Positions 33,590 to 41,941 of a stretch of DNA of 64,000 nt are shown in pieces. The translations under genes and the position numbers were made by a program. The notes beneath the pieces are model-generated. The model did no database searches. It was not told where the DNA came from and was given only the letters and a program-made list of their open reading frames with translations. How positions within the stretch are numbered: position 1 is the stretch's first letter; each line of letters opens with the position of its first letter. The stretch comes from Citricoccus alkalitolerans. Its GTDB lineage: Bacteria > Actinomycetota > Actinomycetes > Actinomycetales > Micrococcaceae. Location of the stretch: positions 1 to 64,000 of the forward strand of contig NZ_BAAALH010000001.1 in NCBI RefSeq assembly GCF_039528175.1, read 5' to 3'.

Positions 33590-35287
33590 TCAACTCGGTG
33601 TCAGGTCCCCGGCATCCAGGATCGTGTAGGCATAGCCCTGCTCGGCCAGGAACCGCTGGCGCTTCTGTGCGTACTCCTGATCCAGGGTGTCCCGCGAGAC
33701 CACGGTGTAGAAGTGTGCTGACTTGCCGTCCTCCTTGGGCCGCAGCAGCCGTCCCAGCCGCTGGGCCTCCTCCTGCCGGGACCCGTAGGACCCGGAGACC
33801 TGGATCGCCACCGAGGCCTCGGGCAGATCAATGGAGAAGTTGGCGACCTTGGACACCACCAGTACGTCGATCTGGCCCTCGCGGAACTCGCCGAACAGCC
33901 GCTGCCGCTCGGCCACGGAGGTGGCCCCCGTCAATACCGGCGCCTCCAGCAGTTCGCCCAGCTCGGCCAGCTGGTTCAGATACTGCCCGATCACCAGCAC
34001 CTGCTCACCGGGGTGCCGGGCCACCAATGACCTCACCACCGGCAGTTTGACGTCCGAAGAGGAACACAGACGGTACTTGTCCGCGTCCTCGGCCATCGCG
34101 TAGGCGATCCGCTCGTCCCGCGGCAGCTCCACGCGGACCTCGATGCACTCGGCGGGCGCGATGTGGCCCTGGGCCTCGATGTCCTTCCACGGGGCGTCGT
34201 AGCGCTTCGGGCCGATCAGGGAGAACACCTCGGACTCCCGCCCGTCCTCCCGGACCAGGGTGGCGGTGAGCCCGAGCCGGCGCCGGGCCTGCAGGTCTGC
34301 CGTCATCCGGAAGATGGGTGCCGGCAGCAAGTGCACCTCGTCGTAGATGATCAGTCCCCAGTCGTGGCCGTTCACCAGTTCGAGATGCGGGTAGAGGCCG
34401 CCTCGCTTCAGGGTCAGCACCTGATAGGTCGCAATGGTCACGGGGCGCACCTCCTTGACGGAGCCCGAGTACTCGCCGATCTCCGCCTCCGTCAGCGTGG
34501 TTCGCTTCAGCAGTTCCGCCTTCCACTGCCGAGCCGAGACGGTGTTGGTCACCAGGATCAGCGTGGTCGAGTTCGCCGTGGCCATGGCACCCGCGCCCAC
34601 CAGGGTCTTGCCCGCTCCGCACGGCAGGACCACGACTCCGGACCCGCCGGCCCAGAAGTTCTCCACCGCCAGGCGCTGGTAGGGACGCAATCGCCAGGGT
34701 TCCGCGGGCCGGGCGTCGACCGGGCCGGAATCGGGCACCTCCCCGGTGTCCGGCACCTCGGTGAGGCCGATGGGATAGGGGGTGCCGTCCACGTAGCCGG
34801 CGAGGTCCTCGGCGGGCCAACCGAGCTTGAGCAGCTGCTGCTTGAGCTGGCCGCGGCTGGCGGTGTGCACCACCACGGTCTGCCCGTTGATGCGTGGACC
34901 GAACATCTCCGCGGTCTTCCGGGCATGCAACACCTCCTCGAGCACGGGGTAGTCGTCCGTGCGCATCACGAGGCCGTGTACCGGGTCGTTCTCCAGGCGC
35001 AGCCGTCCGTAGCGGGACATGGTGTCGTCGATGTCCAGCAGCAGGGCATGCGGGACCGGGTACCGGGAGTGGGTCAGCAGCACGTCCAGCACTCGCTCCG
35101 CATCCACCCCGGCGGCCCGGGCGTTCCACAGGCCCAGGTTCGTGATCCGGTAGGTGTGCACGTGCTCCGGCGCGCGCTCCAGCTCGGCGAAGGACGCGAG
35201 GGCGTGCCGGGCCTCGGTGGCCTGGGGGTGGTCCACCTCCAGCAGCACGGTCTTGTCCGACTGGACTATCAACGGGCCATCTGCCAC
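33590..35287 (-). CDS. XPB-type DNA repair helicase
   Basis: A 565-residue SF2 3'-5' helicase, close to mycobacterial XPB. N-terminal damage-recognition-like region, then RLRPYQRLAVENFW, Walker A LPCGAGKTLVG (Lys227), DEVH box IIYDEVHLLPAP (316-319), TAT motif LGLTATLVREDG including the XPB-specific R-E-D residues (~346-348), and motif VI-like QRLGRLLRPK. It unwinds DNA in an ATP-dependent manner, probably in repair. The helicase-associated protein lies 64 nt upstream on the same strand, so the two are likely one operon. Confidence 0.95.
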   Translation of the reverse strand: MADGPLIVQSDKTVLLEVDHPQATEARHALASFAELERAPEHVHTYRITNLGLWNARAAGVDAERVLDVLLTHSRYPVPHALLLDIDDTMSRYGRLRLENDPVHGLVMRTDDYPVLEEVLHARKTAEMFGPRINGQTVVVHTASRGQLKQQLLKLGWPAEDLAGYVDGTPYPIGLTEVPDTGEVPDSGPVDARPAEPWRLRPYQRLAVENFWAGGSGVVVLPCGAGKTLVGAGAMATANSTTLILVTNTVSARQWKAELLKRTTLTEAEIGEYSGSVKEVRPVTIATYQVLTLKRGGLYPHLELVNGHDWGLIIYDEVHLLPAPIFRMTADLQARRRLGLTATLVREDGRESEVFSLIGPKRYDAPWKDIEAQGHIAPAECIEVRVELPRDERIAYAMAEDADKYRLCSSSDVKLPVVRSLVARHPGEQVLVIGQYLNQLAELGELLEAPVLTGATSVAERQRLFGEFREGQIDVLVVSKVANFSIDLPEASVAIQVSGSYGSRQEEAQRLGRLLRPKEDGKSAHFYTVVSRDTLDQEYAQKRQRFLAEQGYAYTILDAGDLTPS

Positions 35288-35350
35288 GGGTGCTCCTTCG
35301 GTGAGGCGGGGATACTGACGTTCAGGTGCGGCATCGACTGCGCCAGTGAA

Positions 35351-37726
35351 TCACACGGTGGTGGCCGACACGATCCGGTGCAGCGGCACCACCGTCTCGG
35401 CCTCGCGGTCCGGAACAAGGCAGCGGACGCGTCCGCCGGCGACGGCCAGGGGCACCACGCGGCGGGACTGGCGTTGACCCCGTTGGTCCACGGTGACGAG
35501 ATCGACCTCGGACCGCTGGCGCGCGGCCTGGTGCAGCACGGCCACCGCCTCTTCGGGCCCCGCACCCCTCGGGGCCGGCTGCGGGGCCGAGCGCAGCCGG
35601 GCGATCTGCGCGGCCAGATCCTCCTCGCTCGGCGACCAGCGCACGGCACGGACCGGCTCTGGAAAAGTGGCGTCCCTGGCGTCCCTGCCCTCCCTGGCGT
35701 TCGTGCGCCGTGCGGGTCCGGACAGGCCATCGACGTTCGAGGCGCTGCCTCGGACGGACGCGGCTCGGTGCCCGGCCTCCGCCAGCATCCGGTGCAGGAC
35801 CGCCGGCCCGACGCCGGCCACCACCACGGTCGGTGCCAGCCGTTCCAGGCGGGCCGCGGCGAGGGCCGGATCGGCGACGATGACGTCCAGCAGATCCTCG
35901 TCGTCGGAACGCAGCCAGGCATCCGCGGCCCCGACGGTGAGCATGCCATGGCGCCGCGCCACATCCCGGATCAGGTAGCGCAGCGATGGGGGGATGGCGT
36001 CCTCGGAATGGCCCTCGAGGAAGGCCTCGATCTCCTCGGCACTCGATCCGGCCTCCAGTGCCCGGTGCAGCGAGGCATCGGAGAACCGGTAGACCCGGGC
36101 GGTGCCATCGCCCTCCACCTCGGCCATCGCCGCCAGCCGTCCGGCCACGTCAGGGTCCAGGTAGCCCGGGGCCACAGCGGTCAGGTCGCCCTGCAGGCGC
36201 ACCCGGGTGAGCGGGGCCGGAAGGGCGGTCCCGACGGCGGCGGTGGCCTCATCGAGCCGTCCCGCCGCCACGAGTGCTCCGGCCGCGGTGAGGGCCCCGG
36301 CACCTGTCAGGCCCAGCCGGTCGGCCTCCGCCAGCAGGGCGAAGGTGAAGGCGGCGCTGCGGGCGTGCTGCCGGGGTCCGCGCCATTGCTGGCGGTCCGG
36401 GACGGCCTCCTCCAACCGTGCGCCCGGCTTCTCGTCCGAGACCTCCAGGGCCGCCTCGAGGAGGGCCGCGCGCAGACGGGGCGCGTCTGCGCGGTTGCGG
36501 TCTGGAGCCAGGGCCCGCCGCGCAGCGTTGCCGGCCGCAGTGGTCGGGGTGCCCGGCCCGAGACCAGAGGCCCCGGGCGGCACGGGACCGAGCATCGGTG
36601 CGCGGCCGCTGGACAGCCACCCGACGACGAGGGCCTCCCACTGCACCTGGCGTTCGCTGCGCCGCCAGGCCGGGACCGTGGCGGCGGGGACCCAGGTGGA
36701 GGTGTCCGGGTCCAGGACCACGAGACCAGCGGACGCCAGCAACTCCAGCAGCCAGGAGACGTCCTCGGCAGTGCCTCCCGCCGCGTCGGCCAGCCGCTTC
36801 AGGTCCCGCACGCCCACACCACCAGAGCGCAGGGTCGGCAGCCCCCCGCCCAGCGCCTCCAAGAGGTCGGAGGCGCCGCGCAACAGGTCGCTCACGGCGG
36901 CCAGGGAGGCGTTGCGGGACAGGGCCGGATTGACGGCTCGGCCGGACGGAACCGGCGGCTCCGGGTCAACGGTGCGGCCGGCGGTCCCGTGACGCCAGGC
37001 CAGTCCCGCCTCCAGCGGGTGTTCGGCCACAGATCCCGCGGAGCCGGACCGGTCCGCGCCCAGCGCCACCAGCAGGCCGGAGCGCAGGAGCACCTCGTGG
37101 ACGGGGTCCGGCGGTTCCGGGATCCGGGCGACGGGCGAGCTCTGCAGTGCATCCAGTGCCGCGGTGGCACGGGCCAGGAGATCGCCCTGGCCGGCCTCGC
37201 TGCCGAGCAGGGCCAGCACCCCCTCGCGGTCCGCGGGCAGGACGACCTCGGAACCGAGGGCGGCGGCGGTCCGTCCGAAGGACAACGGGTGGGGGCCCAA
37301 TGCGGCGGCGACCGGCACGGGGACACGCCAGCCGCCGGAATGCTCCACCACGAGGGCGGCCCCGGCGAGATCGTGCACCAGGGCGCTGACCGCCGCGAGG
37401 TGCGCTTCATCAGAGGCTGCGCCGGAGAGTGAAGGCGCCGTGCCGTCCGTGAGGAACCGGGCGAGCCGGGAGAGGGTGACGGTGGGGCCGGCGTCGGGCC
37501 CGGTGGGTGGCAGCCGGCCCAGGACTGCCAAGACGGCCATTCCTTCGAGGACGTCCAGATGGGCGCGATCCAGACCGTCCAGCGCCCGCAAGACGGACAT
37601 CTGCGTGCTGGCTCGGGCCGCGAGTGCGGCGAAATCGGGGACCGGAGGGTGGCACAGGTCCGGGCGCAGCGAGAACAGCCGTTCCAGGCGATGGTCCGGC
37701 CACCCGGAGAGGTGGTCCGTCAGCAT
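35351..37726 (-). CDS. Helicase-associated domain protein (Helicase_C_3 / XPB-Ssl2-like)
   Basis: A 791-residue protein, ATG at 37726 with AGGAGGG 5 nt upstream. No Walker motif. The N-terminal half is Ala/Leu-rich helical repeats (FSLRPDLCHPPVPDFAALAARASTQMSVLRALDGLDR). The region ~490-650 matches the helicase C-terminal-like domain found with actinobacterial XPB: LTAVAPGYLDPDVAGRLAAMAEVEGDGTARVYRFSDASLHRAL, EEIEAFLEGHSEDAIPPSLRYLIRDVARRHG and WLRSDDEDLLDVIVADPAL. Probably an XPB cofactor with winged-helix segments that binds DNA. Confidence 0.85.
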   Translation of the reverse strand: MLTDHLSGWPDHRLERLFSLRPDLCHPPVPDFAALAARASTQMSVLRALDGLDRAHLDVLEGMAVLAVLGRLPPTGPDAGPTVTLSRLARFLTDGTAPSLSGAASDEAHLAAVSALVHDLAGAALVVEHSGGWRVPVPVAAALGPHPLSFGRTAAALGSEVVLPADREGVLALLGSEAGQGDLLARATAALDALQSSPVARIPEPPDPVHEVLLRSGLLVALGADRSGSAGSVAEHPLEAGLAWRHGTAGRTVDPEPPVPSGRAVNPALSRNASLAAVSDLLRGASDLLEALGGGLPTLRSGGVGVRDLKRLADAAGGTAEDVSWLLELLASAGLVVLDPDTSTWVPAATVPAWRRSERQVQWEALVVGWLSSGRAPMLGPVPPGASGLGPGTPTTAAGNAARRALAPDRNRADAPRLRAALLEAALEVSDEKPGARLEEAVPDRQQWRGPRQHARSAAFTFALLAEADRLGLTGAGALTAAGALVAAGRLDEATAAVGTALPAPLTRVRLQGDLTAVAPGYLDPDVAGRLAAMAEVEGDGTARVYRFSDASLHRALEAGSSAEEIEAFLEGHSEDAIPPSLRYLIRDVARRHGMLTVGAADAWLRSDDEDLLDVIVADPALAAARLERLAPTVVVAGVGPAVLHRMLAEAGHRAASVRGSASNVDGLSGPARRTNAREGRDARDATFPEPVRAVRWSPSEEDLAAQIARLRSAPQPAPRGAGPEEAVAVLHQAARQRSEVDLVTVDQRGQRQSRRVVPLAVAGGRVRCLVPDREAETVVPLHRIVSATTV

Positions 37727-37754
37727 GGCGGCCCTCCTGCGCACCGGGGCCGGG

Positions 37755-38042
37755 TCAGGCGCGGCGTCTCAGGACGGCCTTGGCCACCACGTAGGTGAGC
37801 ATCAGGACGAAACCGAGGGGAAGGCCGTAGAGACCGAACCAGTAGAAGAGGGGCCAGGCCGTGACGCTGAGGAAGTAGGAGACCAGCAGCAGCACCGTGG
37901 CCGCACAGGAGACCGCGGTCAGGGTGGCGCCCACGATCAGCAGAGCCCTCAGCCAGAGCGAGGTCTCCGTGGTGGACGGGGCCGCGGTTTCGGTGCCACC
38001 GTGGGCACGGGCCTCGGGGGAGGCGAAGGGACGAACGGACAT
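37755..38042 (-). CDS. Small two-helix membrane protein
   Basis: A 95-residue protein with helices ~33-55 (LIVGATLTAVSCAATVLLLVSYF) and ~63-87 (LFYWFGLYGLPLGFVLMLTYVVAKAVL) and a basic RRRA end. Similar short proteins are common in Micrococcaceae beside the helicase pair, but none has a known role. Likely first gene of the unit leading into the helicase-associated gene (28 nt apart). Confidence 0.65.
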   Translation of the reverse strand: MSVRPFASPEARAHGGTETAAPSTTETSLWLRALLIVGATLTAVSCAATVLLLVSYFLSVTAWPLFYWFGLYGLPLGFVLMLTYVVAKAVLRRRA

Positions 38043-38366
38043 GGCCCCCAGTCTACGCCGCGTGCTCGCCGGGGCCCTCGAGGGAAAGCCGCAGGAGGAA
38101 TCCGGGGGTGAGAGGGTATCCTGAGGACGTTACAGACTTTCCCTTCCGACCGGCACGGGCCGCGGCACAGTGGAGTAGGGCCGCCCGGACCATGACGTCC
38201 GAGGACAGGACCACCCCGCGAGCCGGCAGCGCAGCCAGGGCCCGGGAGCCTGCCGGACCACGAGGGTCCGCGGCCAACCGGCGGCCCGGTGCGATGATCC
38301 GACCGGGTGCCCATGGCACGCCGACAGGGCCGGAAGGGGTACCGAGGAGAGATAAGGACATCAAGA
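38043..38366 (+). other. Intergenic region / long leader of the cold-shock gene
   Basis: 324 nt without a gene. A -10-like TATCCT at 38117-38122 would give a ~240-nt 5' untranslated leader to the cold-shock gene. Long leaders are usual for cold-shock mRNAs. GAGGAGAGATAAGGA before the start supplies the ribosome-binding site. No T-run terminator or repeat seen. Confidence 0.4.
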
Positions 38367-38750
38367 ATGCCGACCGGCAAAGTAAAATTCTACGATTCGA
38401 CCAAGGGCTTCGGCTTCATCCACACGGATGAGGGACACGAGGTCCACCTGCCCGCCTCCGCACTGCCCGAAGGTGTGACCGAGGTCCGGGCCGGCACCCG
38501 TATGGAGTTCGGGGTGGCCGAGGGGCGTCGCGGCCCGCAGGCCCTGAGCGCGCGCATCCTCACCGACGGTCCCTCCGTGGTGCGGGCGACCCGTCGCAAG
38601 CCGCAGGACATGGCCGTGGTGGTCGAGGACCTCATCAAGTGGATGGATGTGGCCTCCAACAGCCTGCGCAAGGGCAAGTACCCGCAGAGGGCTCAGGCCG
38701 AGAAGATCGCCATGGCCCTGCGCAAGGTGGCCGATGAACTTGAAGCCTGA
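38367..38750 (+). CDS. Cold-shock domain protein with C-terminal helical extension
   Basis: A 127-residue protein. Residues 1-68 are a cold-shock domain (MPTGKVKFYDSTKGFGFI with RNP1 at 14-18; RNP2 is modified, VHLPASAL in place of VFVHxSA). Residues ~75-127 are an additional helical segment (MAVVVEDLIKWMDVASNSLRKGKYPQRAQAEKIAMALRKVADEL) conserved in the long Csp type of actinobacteria. Binds single-stranded RNA or DNA. Its last 17 nt overlap the DUF3027 gene. Confidence 0.93.
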   Translation: MPTGKVKFYDSTKGFGFIHTDEGHEVHLPASALPEGVTEVRAGTRMEFGVAEGRRGPQALSARILTDGPSVVRATRRKPQDMAVVVEDLIKWMDVASNSLRKGKYPQRAQAEKIAMALRKVADELEA

Positions 38751-39303
38751 GACCTCCGCCCCTGAGGACGCCTGGGCAGACCCAACGGCGGAGTCGCCCG
38801 CGGCCGGCGAGACCGTGCAGTCCGAAGGCCGCTCCGTGCGGATTCCGCCAAAGCCGACGCGGGCGCCGCGCAGGCGTACCCCGAAACTGGACGACCTGCT
38901 GGCCGCAGCCGTGCCCGAGGCGCGGGCGGCGCTGGAAGGTCTGGCCGAGGACGGTGACATCGGTGAGCACGTGGGCACGGTGGCGGACGACGACCGCCTG
39001 GTCACACACCGCTTTGCCGCGTCCCTGTCCGGCTACGGCGGCTGGGAGTGGTTCGCCACCCTGTCCCGGGCACCCCGCAGCAAGGTCGTCACCGTGTGCG
39101 AGACCGGGTTGCTGCCCGGGGCGACGGCGATCCTGGCCCCCGACTGGCTGCCGTGGTCCGAGCGCGTGAGCCAGGAGGAGAAGATCCGCCTGGACGCGAT
39201 CGCCGCCGGGGAGGACCCGGAGAAGGCCGTGGCCCGTGCCCGCGGTGAACAGCAGGACCAGGAGGCGGAGCCCGAGGACGAGGGCTCCGCGCCGCAGGGC
39301 TGA
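38734..39303 (+). CDS. DUF3027 protein
   Basis: A 189-residue protein, ATG at 38734 inside the cold-shock gene. The core KLDDLLAAAVPEARAALEGLAEDGDIGEHVGTVADDDRLVTHRFAASLSGYGGWEWFATLSRAPRS, then VTVCETGLLPGATAILAPDWLPWSERV, is DUF3027, an actinobacterial family with the invariant WEW and WLPWSER. Function unknown. The coupling with a cold-shock protein is a conserved neighbourhood and may indicate a nucleic-acid-related role. The acidic tail (DQEAEPEDEG) is variable. Confidence 0.9.
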   Translation: MNLKPETSAPEDAWADPTAESPAAGETVQSEGRSVRIPPKPTRAPRRRTPKLDDLLAAAVPEARAALEGLAEDGDIGEHVGTVADDDRLVTHRFAASLSGYGGWEWFATLSRAPRSKVVTVCETGLLPGATAILAPDWLPWSERVSQEEKIRLDAIAAGEDPEKAVARARGEQQDQEAEPEDEGSAPQG

Positions 39304-39328
39304 GGGCCTGAGAACGGAACCGGAGGAC

Positions 39329-39388
39329 AACGACGGCGGCNNNNNNNNNNNNNNNNNNNNNNNNNNNNNNGGGTGCGCCGCCGTCGTT
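39329..39388. terminator. Bidirectional terminator interrupted by 30-N gap
   Basis: AACGACGGCGGC (39329-39340) and GCCGCCGTCGTT (39377-39388) are perfect 12-bp reverse complements around the gap 39341-39370. It lies between the convergent DUF3027 and serC genes. Confidence 0.75.
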
Positions 39389-39419
39389 CTCTGTCAGGTG
39401 CGGCTCAGGCCCAGTGCGC

Positions 39420-40547
39420 TCAGGAAAGGCGCTCGACGACGTGGTCGATGCAGGCCAGCAAGGCCGTGACGTCATCCGGGTCGATGGCGGCGAACGTCGC
39501 GATGCGCAGCTGGTTGCGGCCGAGCTTGCGGTACGGCTCCACGTCCACCACGCCGTTGGCGCGCAGGATGGTGGCCACGGCGGCGGCATCGACGCGGCCG
39601 TCGAAGTCGACCGTGGTGATCACGGCGGACCGGTCTTCGGGGCGGGTGACGAACGGGGTGGCGAAACTCGCGTTCTCGGCCCAGGTGTAGACCCGGTTGG
39701 AGGAGTCGGCGGTGCGCGCCGTTGCGAAGTCCAGACCGCCGTTGGAGTTCATCCATTGGACCTGGTTGTCCAGCATCACCAGGGTGGCCAGTGCCGGGGT
39801 GTTGTAGGTCTGGTTCTTGACCGAGTTGTCCACGGCGGTCTTCAGGTCCAGGAAATCCGGGATCCAGCGACCGGACGCCTTGATCTCCTCCACCCGGGCC
39901 AACGCTGCGGGGGAGAAGAGGGCCAGCCAGAGGCCACCGTCCGAGGCGAAGTTCTTCTGCGGGGCGAAGTAGTAGGCATCGGTTTGGGACACGTCCACGG
40001 GCAGGCCTCCGGCGGCGGACGTCGCGTCCACGAGCACCAGGGCATCATCCGCGGCACCGGACACACTCTGGACGGGAGCGGCCACGCCGGTCGAGGTCTC
40101 GTTCTGCGGCCAAGCGTAGACGTCCACGCCGTCCTCGGCCTGCGGCTCGGGGCGGGTGCCGGGCTCGGAGGCGCGGATGGAGGAGGCCTCCAGGAACGGG
40201 GCCTGGTCCGTGGCCTTGGCGAACTTGGAGCCGAACTCGCCGAAGGACAGGTGCTGGGCCCTACGGCGCACCAGGCCGAAACTGGCGGCATCCCAGAAGG
40301 CAGTGGAGCCGCCCACGCCGAGGACGACCTCGTAGCCTTCCGGGGCGGAGAAGAGCTGCATCAGCCCCTGACGGACGCTGCCGACCAGATTCTTGACCGG
40401 CGCCTGGCGGTGGGAGGTTCCGAGCAGCTTCGGGCCGGCGGTCACCAGAGCCTGGACCTGGTCCGCGCGCACCTTGGACGGGCCGGCACCGAACCGTCCA
40501 TCCTGCGGCAGCAGGTTCTGGGGAATGGTCACCTCGGGTGTGCTCAT
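39420..40547 (-). CDS. serC: Phosphoserine aminotransferase SerC
   Basis: A 375-residue PLP enzyme; ATG at 40547 with AGGAGA upstream. It converts 3-phosphohydroxypyruvate and glutamate to phosphoserine in serine synthesis. It belongs to the actinobacterial SerC type: PQDGRFGAGPSKVR, LGTSHRQAPVK, GVGGSTAFWDAASFGL, LVDATSAAGGLPVDV (Asp174 for the pyridine nitrogen), and YYFAPQKNFASDGGLW with Schiff-base Lys198. Typical length and complete. Confidence 0.95.
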   Translation of the reverse strand: MSTPEVTIPQNLLPQDGRFGAGPSKVRADQVQALVTAGPKLLGTSHRQAPVKNLVGSVRQGLMQLFSAPEGYEVVLGVGGSTAFWDAASFGLVRRRAQHLSFGEFGSKFAKATDQAPFLEASSIRASEPGTRPEPQAEDGVDVYAWPQNETSTGVAAPVQSVSGAADDALVLVDATSAAGGLPVDVSQTDAYYFAPQKNFASDGGLWLALFSPAALARVEEIKASGRWIPDFLDLKTAVDNSVKNQTYNTPALATLVMLDNQVQWMNSNGGLDFATARTADSSNRVYTWAENASFATPFVTRPEDRSAVITTVDFDGRVDAAAVATILRANGVVDVEPYRKLGRNQLRIATFAAIDPDDVTALLACIDHVVERLS

Positions 40548-40785
40548 GGGATCTCCTGACGTGTCGGTAGGTCTCGGCCGGGCCGCGAAAGGCCATTCTC
40601 CCGCACCGCGGGGCGCGGGAACGCCACGTGTCGACCGGCCCTGCTTGGCCCGTGGCGGAACTCGCACCGCGGGGCCGGCCGCGCGACTAGGATGGATAGT
40701 GGACTTCCCGTGTCCGCACCCTGCATGGTCGGGGGGCAGTGACGGACACGACGCAACGTTGGGGACCTGGAGAGGAACATCAGCC

Positions 40786-41493
40786 GTGACGGACCTGATC
40801 GATACCACCGAGATGTATCTGCGCACCATCCTCGAACTCGAGGAGGAGGGCATCGTCCCGCTACGCGCCCGCATCGCCGAGCGCCTGGACCATTCCGGTC
40901 CCACGGTGTCCCAGACCGTCGCCCGCATGGAACGTGACGGCCTGGTGCACGTCCGCAACGACCGGCACCTGGAACTGACCGAGGACGGCCGAGAGAAGGC
41001 CGTGGGCGTGATGCGCAAGCACCGCCTCGCCGAACGCCTACTGGCCGACGTCATCGGTTTGGACTGGGCCTATGTGCATGAGGAGGCCTGCCGCTGGGAG
41101 CACGTGATGAGCGAACAGGTTGAACTGCGCCTGCTCGAGCTGCTCCACAACCCGGCGGAGTCACCCTACGGGAACCCGATCCCGGGCCTGGGCCACCTCC
41201 ACGCCCCGGTGCCGGGCCATGGATCTCCGTTCGACCGGGGCGAGCGGCTCTCGGTCGTGTCCAGCCAGCCCGGCCGTTACACCGTGGTGCGTCTGACCGA
41301 GGCCATCCAGACAGACCCGGAACTGTTGGGCGAGCTGGCGCTGGCCGGCGTCCGCCCCAGCCAGGACATCGACATCGTGGCCGGTGACGGATATGTCACG
41401 GTCCGGCCCTCGGAGGCCGTCGAGGGCGGGGTGGCGCTTGAGGTGAACGGGGAGACCGCCTCGCACATCATCGTGGAGCGTCGCCAGCTCTGA
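40786..41493 (+). CDS. DtxR/IdeR-family metal-dependent regulator
   Basis: A 235-residue protein, GTG start with GGAGAGGA at 40769-40776. N-terminal winged helix (LIDTTEMYLRTILELEEEGIVPLRARIAERLDHSGPTVSQTVARMERDGLV). Dimerisation and metal-binding domain with HRLAERLLADVIGLDWAYVHEEACRWEHVMSEQVE (the Cys/Glu/His ligand zone; note EACRWEHVMS as in DtxR). C-terminal FeoA/SH3-like domain (~150-235). A full-length IdeR-type Fe(II)-responsive repressor. Its operator sites were not identified. A -10-like TAGGAT lies ~100 nt upstream. Confidence 0.95.
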   Translation: MTDLIDTTEMYLRTILELEEEGIVPLRARIAERLDHSGPTVSQTVARMERDGLVHVRNDRHLELTEDGREKAVGVMRKHRLAERLLADVIGLDWAYVHEEACRWEHVMSEQVELRLLELLHNPAESPYGNPIPGLGHLHAPVPGHGSPFDRGERLSVVSSQPGRYTVVRLTEAIQTDPELLGELALAGVRPSQDIDIVAGDGYVTVRPSEAVEGGVALEVNGETASHIIVERRQL

Positions 41494-41773
41494 ACCGTGT
41501 TGGCCGAGGGGTCAAATGCAGATGACCAGCGGCGTTGTGGCATGATGTGATGCGGTGCAGGCCGCGCCGGGACTCAGCCGGCGGTGCAGCACAGAAGACT
41601 CCGCCTGGTGGACGGGTGTGGCAACCATGCCGACGGACCTCGGAACTCGTTGAAGAAGTCACTGGCGTTACCGGTTCTGCACCGATTTGTGATCTGGCAT
41701 TGATCCAAGAACCCCGGGAATACGCGGCCTTCGGCCCGGTCTGACACGTTTTCCCCCACCTCGTGACCTCAGC
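41494..41773 (+). other. Non-coding stretch before the NlpC/P60 promoter
   Basis: No supported gene on either strand. The base composition becomes less GC-rich toward 41650-41800. No repeat or tRNA seen. Confidence 0.5.
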
Positions 41774-41800
41774 GTGACATTTATAAACTTTTGATATACC
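41774..41800 (+). promoter_or_regulatory. Promoter of the NlpC/P60 gene (extended -10)
   Basis: TGaTATACC (41792-41800) is an extended -10; GTGACA (41774-41779) is a possible -35 with a short 15-nt spacer. The region is unusually AT-rich. The predicted start near 41807 gives a leader of about 135 nt. Confidence 0.5.
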
Positions 41801-41810
41801 TTGGATCCAG

Positions 41811-41920
41811 CGCTCCGGACAGTCCTGATCGGAGCGACATACCGGTGGTTTGCCATTCCCCCCGCGACCACGGTGCACACAGCAGTCGTCAATCATGGCG
41901 GGGGCGGGCTCTGTCCGGAG
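41811..41920 (+). promoter_or_regulatory. Structured 5' leader with mutually exclusive pairings (candidate cis-regulatory RNA)
   Basis: CGCTCCG (41811-41817) pairs locally with CGGAGCG (41830-41836). Alternatively CTCCGGACA (41813-41821) pairs perfectly with TGTCCGGAG (41912-41920), closing the whole leader like a riboswitch P1 stem. An inner CCCCCGC/GCGGGGG pairing is also available. The distal arm ends next to the ribosome-binding site. NlpC/P60 and Rpf genes of actinobacteria are often controlled by c-di-AMP (ydaO) riboswitches, but I could not match that consensus. Confidence 0.5.
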
Positions 41921-41941
41921 GCACGTGAGAGAGGTATTTAC

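Noticed and set aside
34163..37432. Plus-strand open frame of over 1000 codons opposite the XPB and helicase-associated genes
   Set aside because: No recognisable domain, Gly/Arg/His-biased composition typical of antisense frames in GC-rich DNA, and lies opposite two strong genes.
41760..41780. CRP/GlxR-type site near GTGACCTCAGCGTGACAT
   Set aside because: The two GTGAC elements are direct, not inverted, so they do not fit the TGTGA-N6-TCACA operator.
41801..41941. Assignment of the NlpC/P60 leader to the ydaO c-di-AMP riboswitch
   Set aside because: The genomic context fits, but I could not align the conserved ydaO bases, so only an unclassified structured leader is reported.
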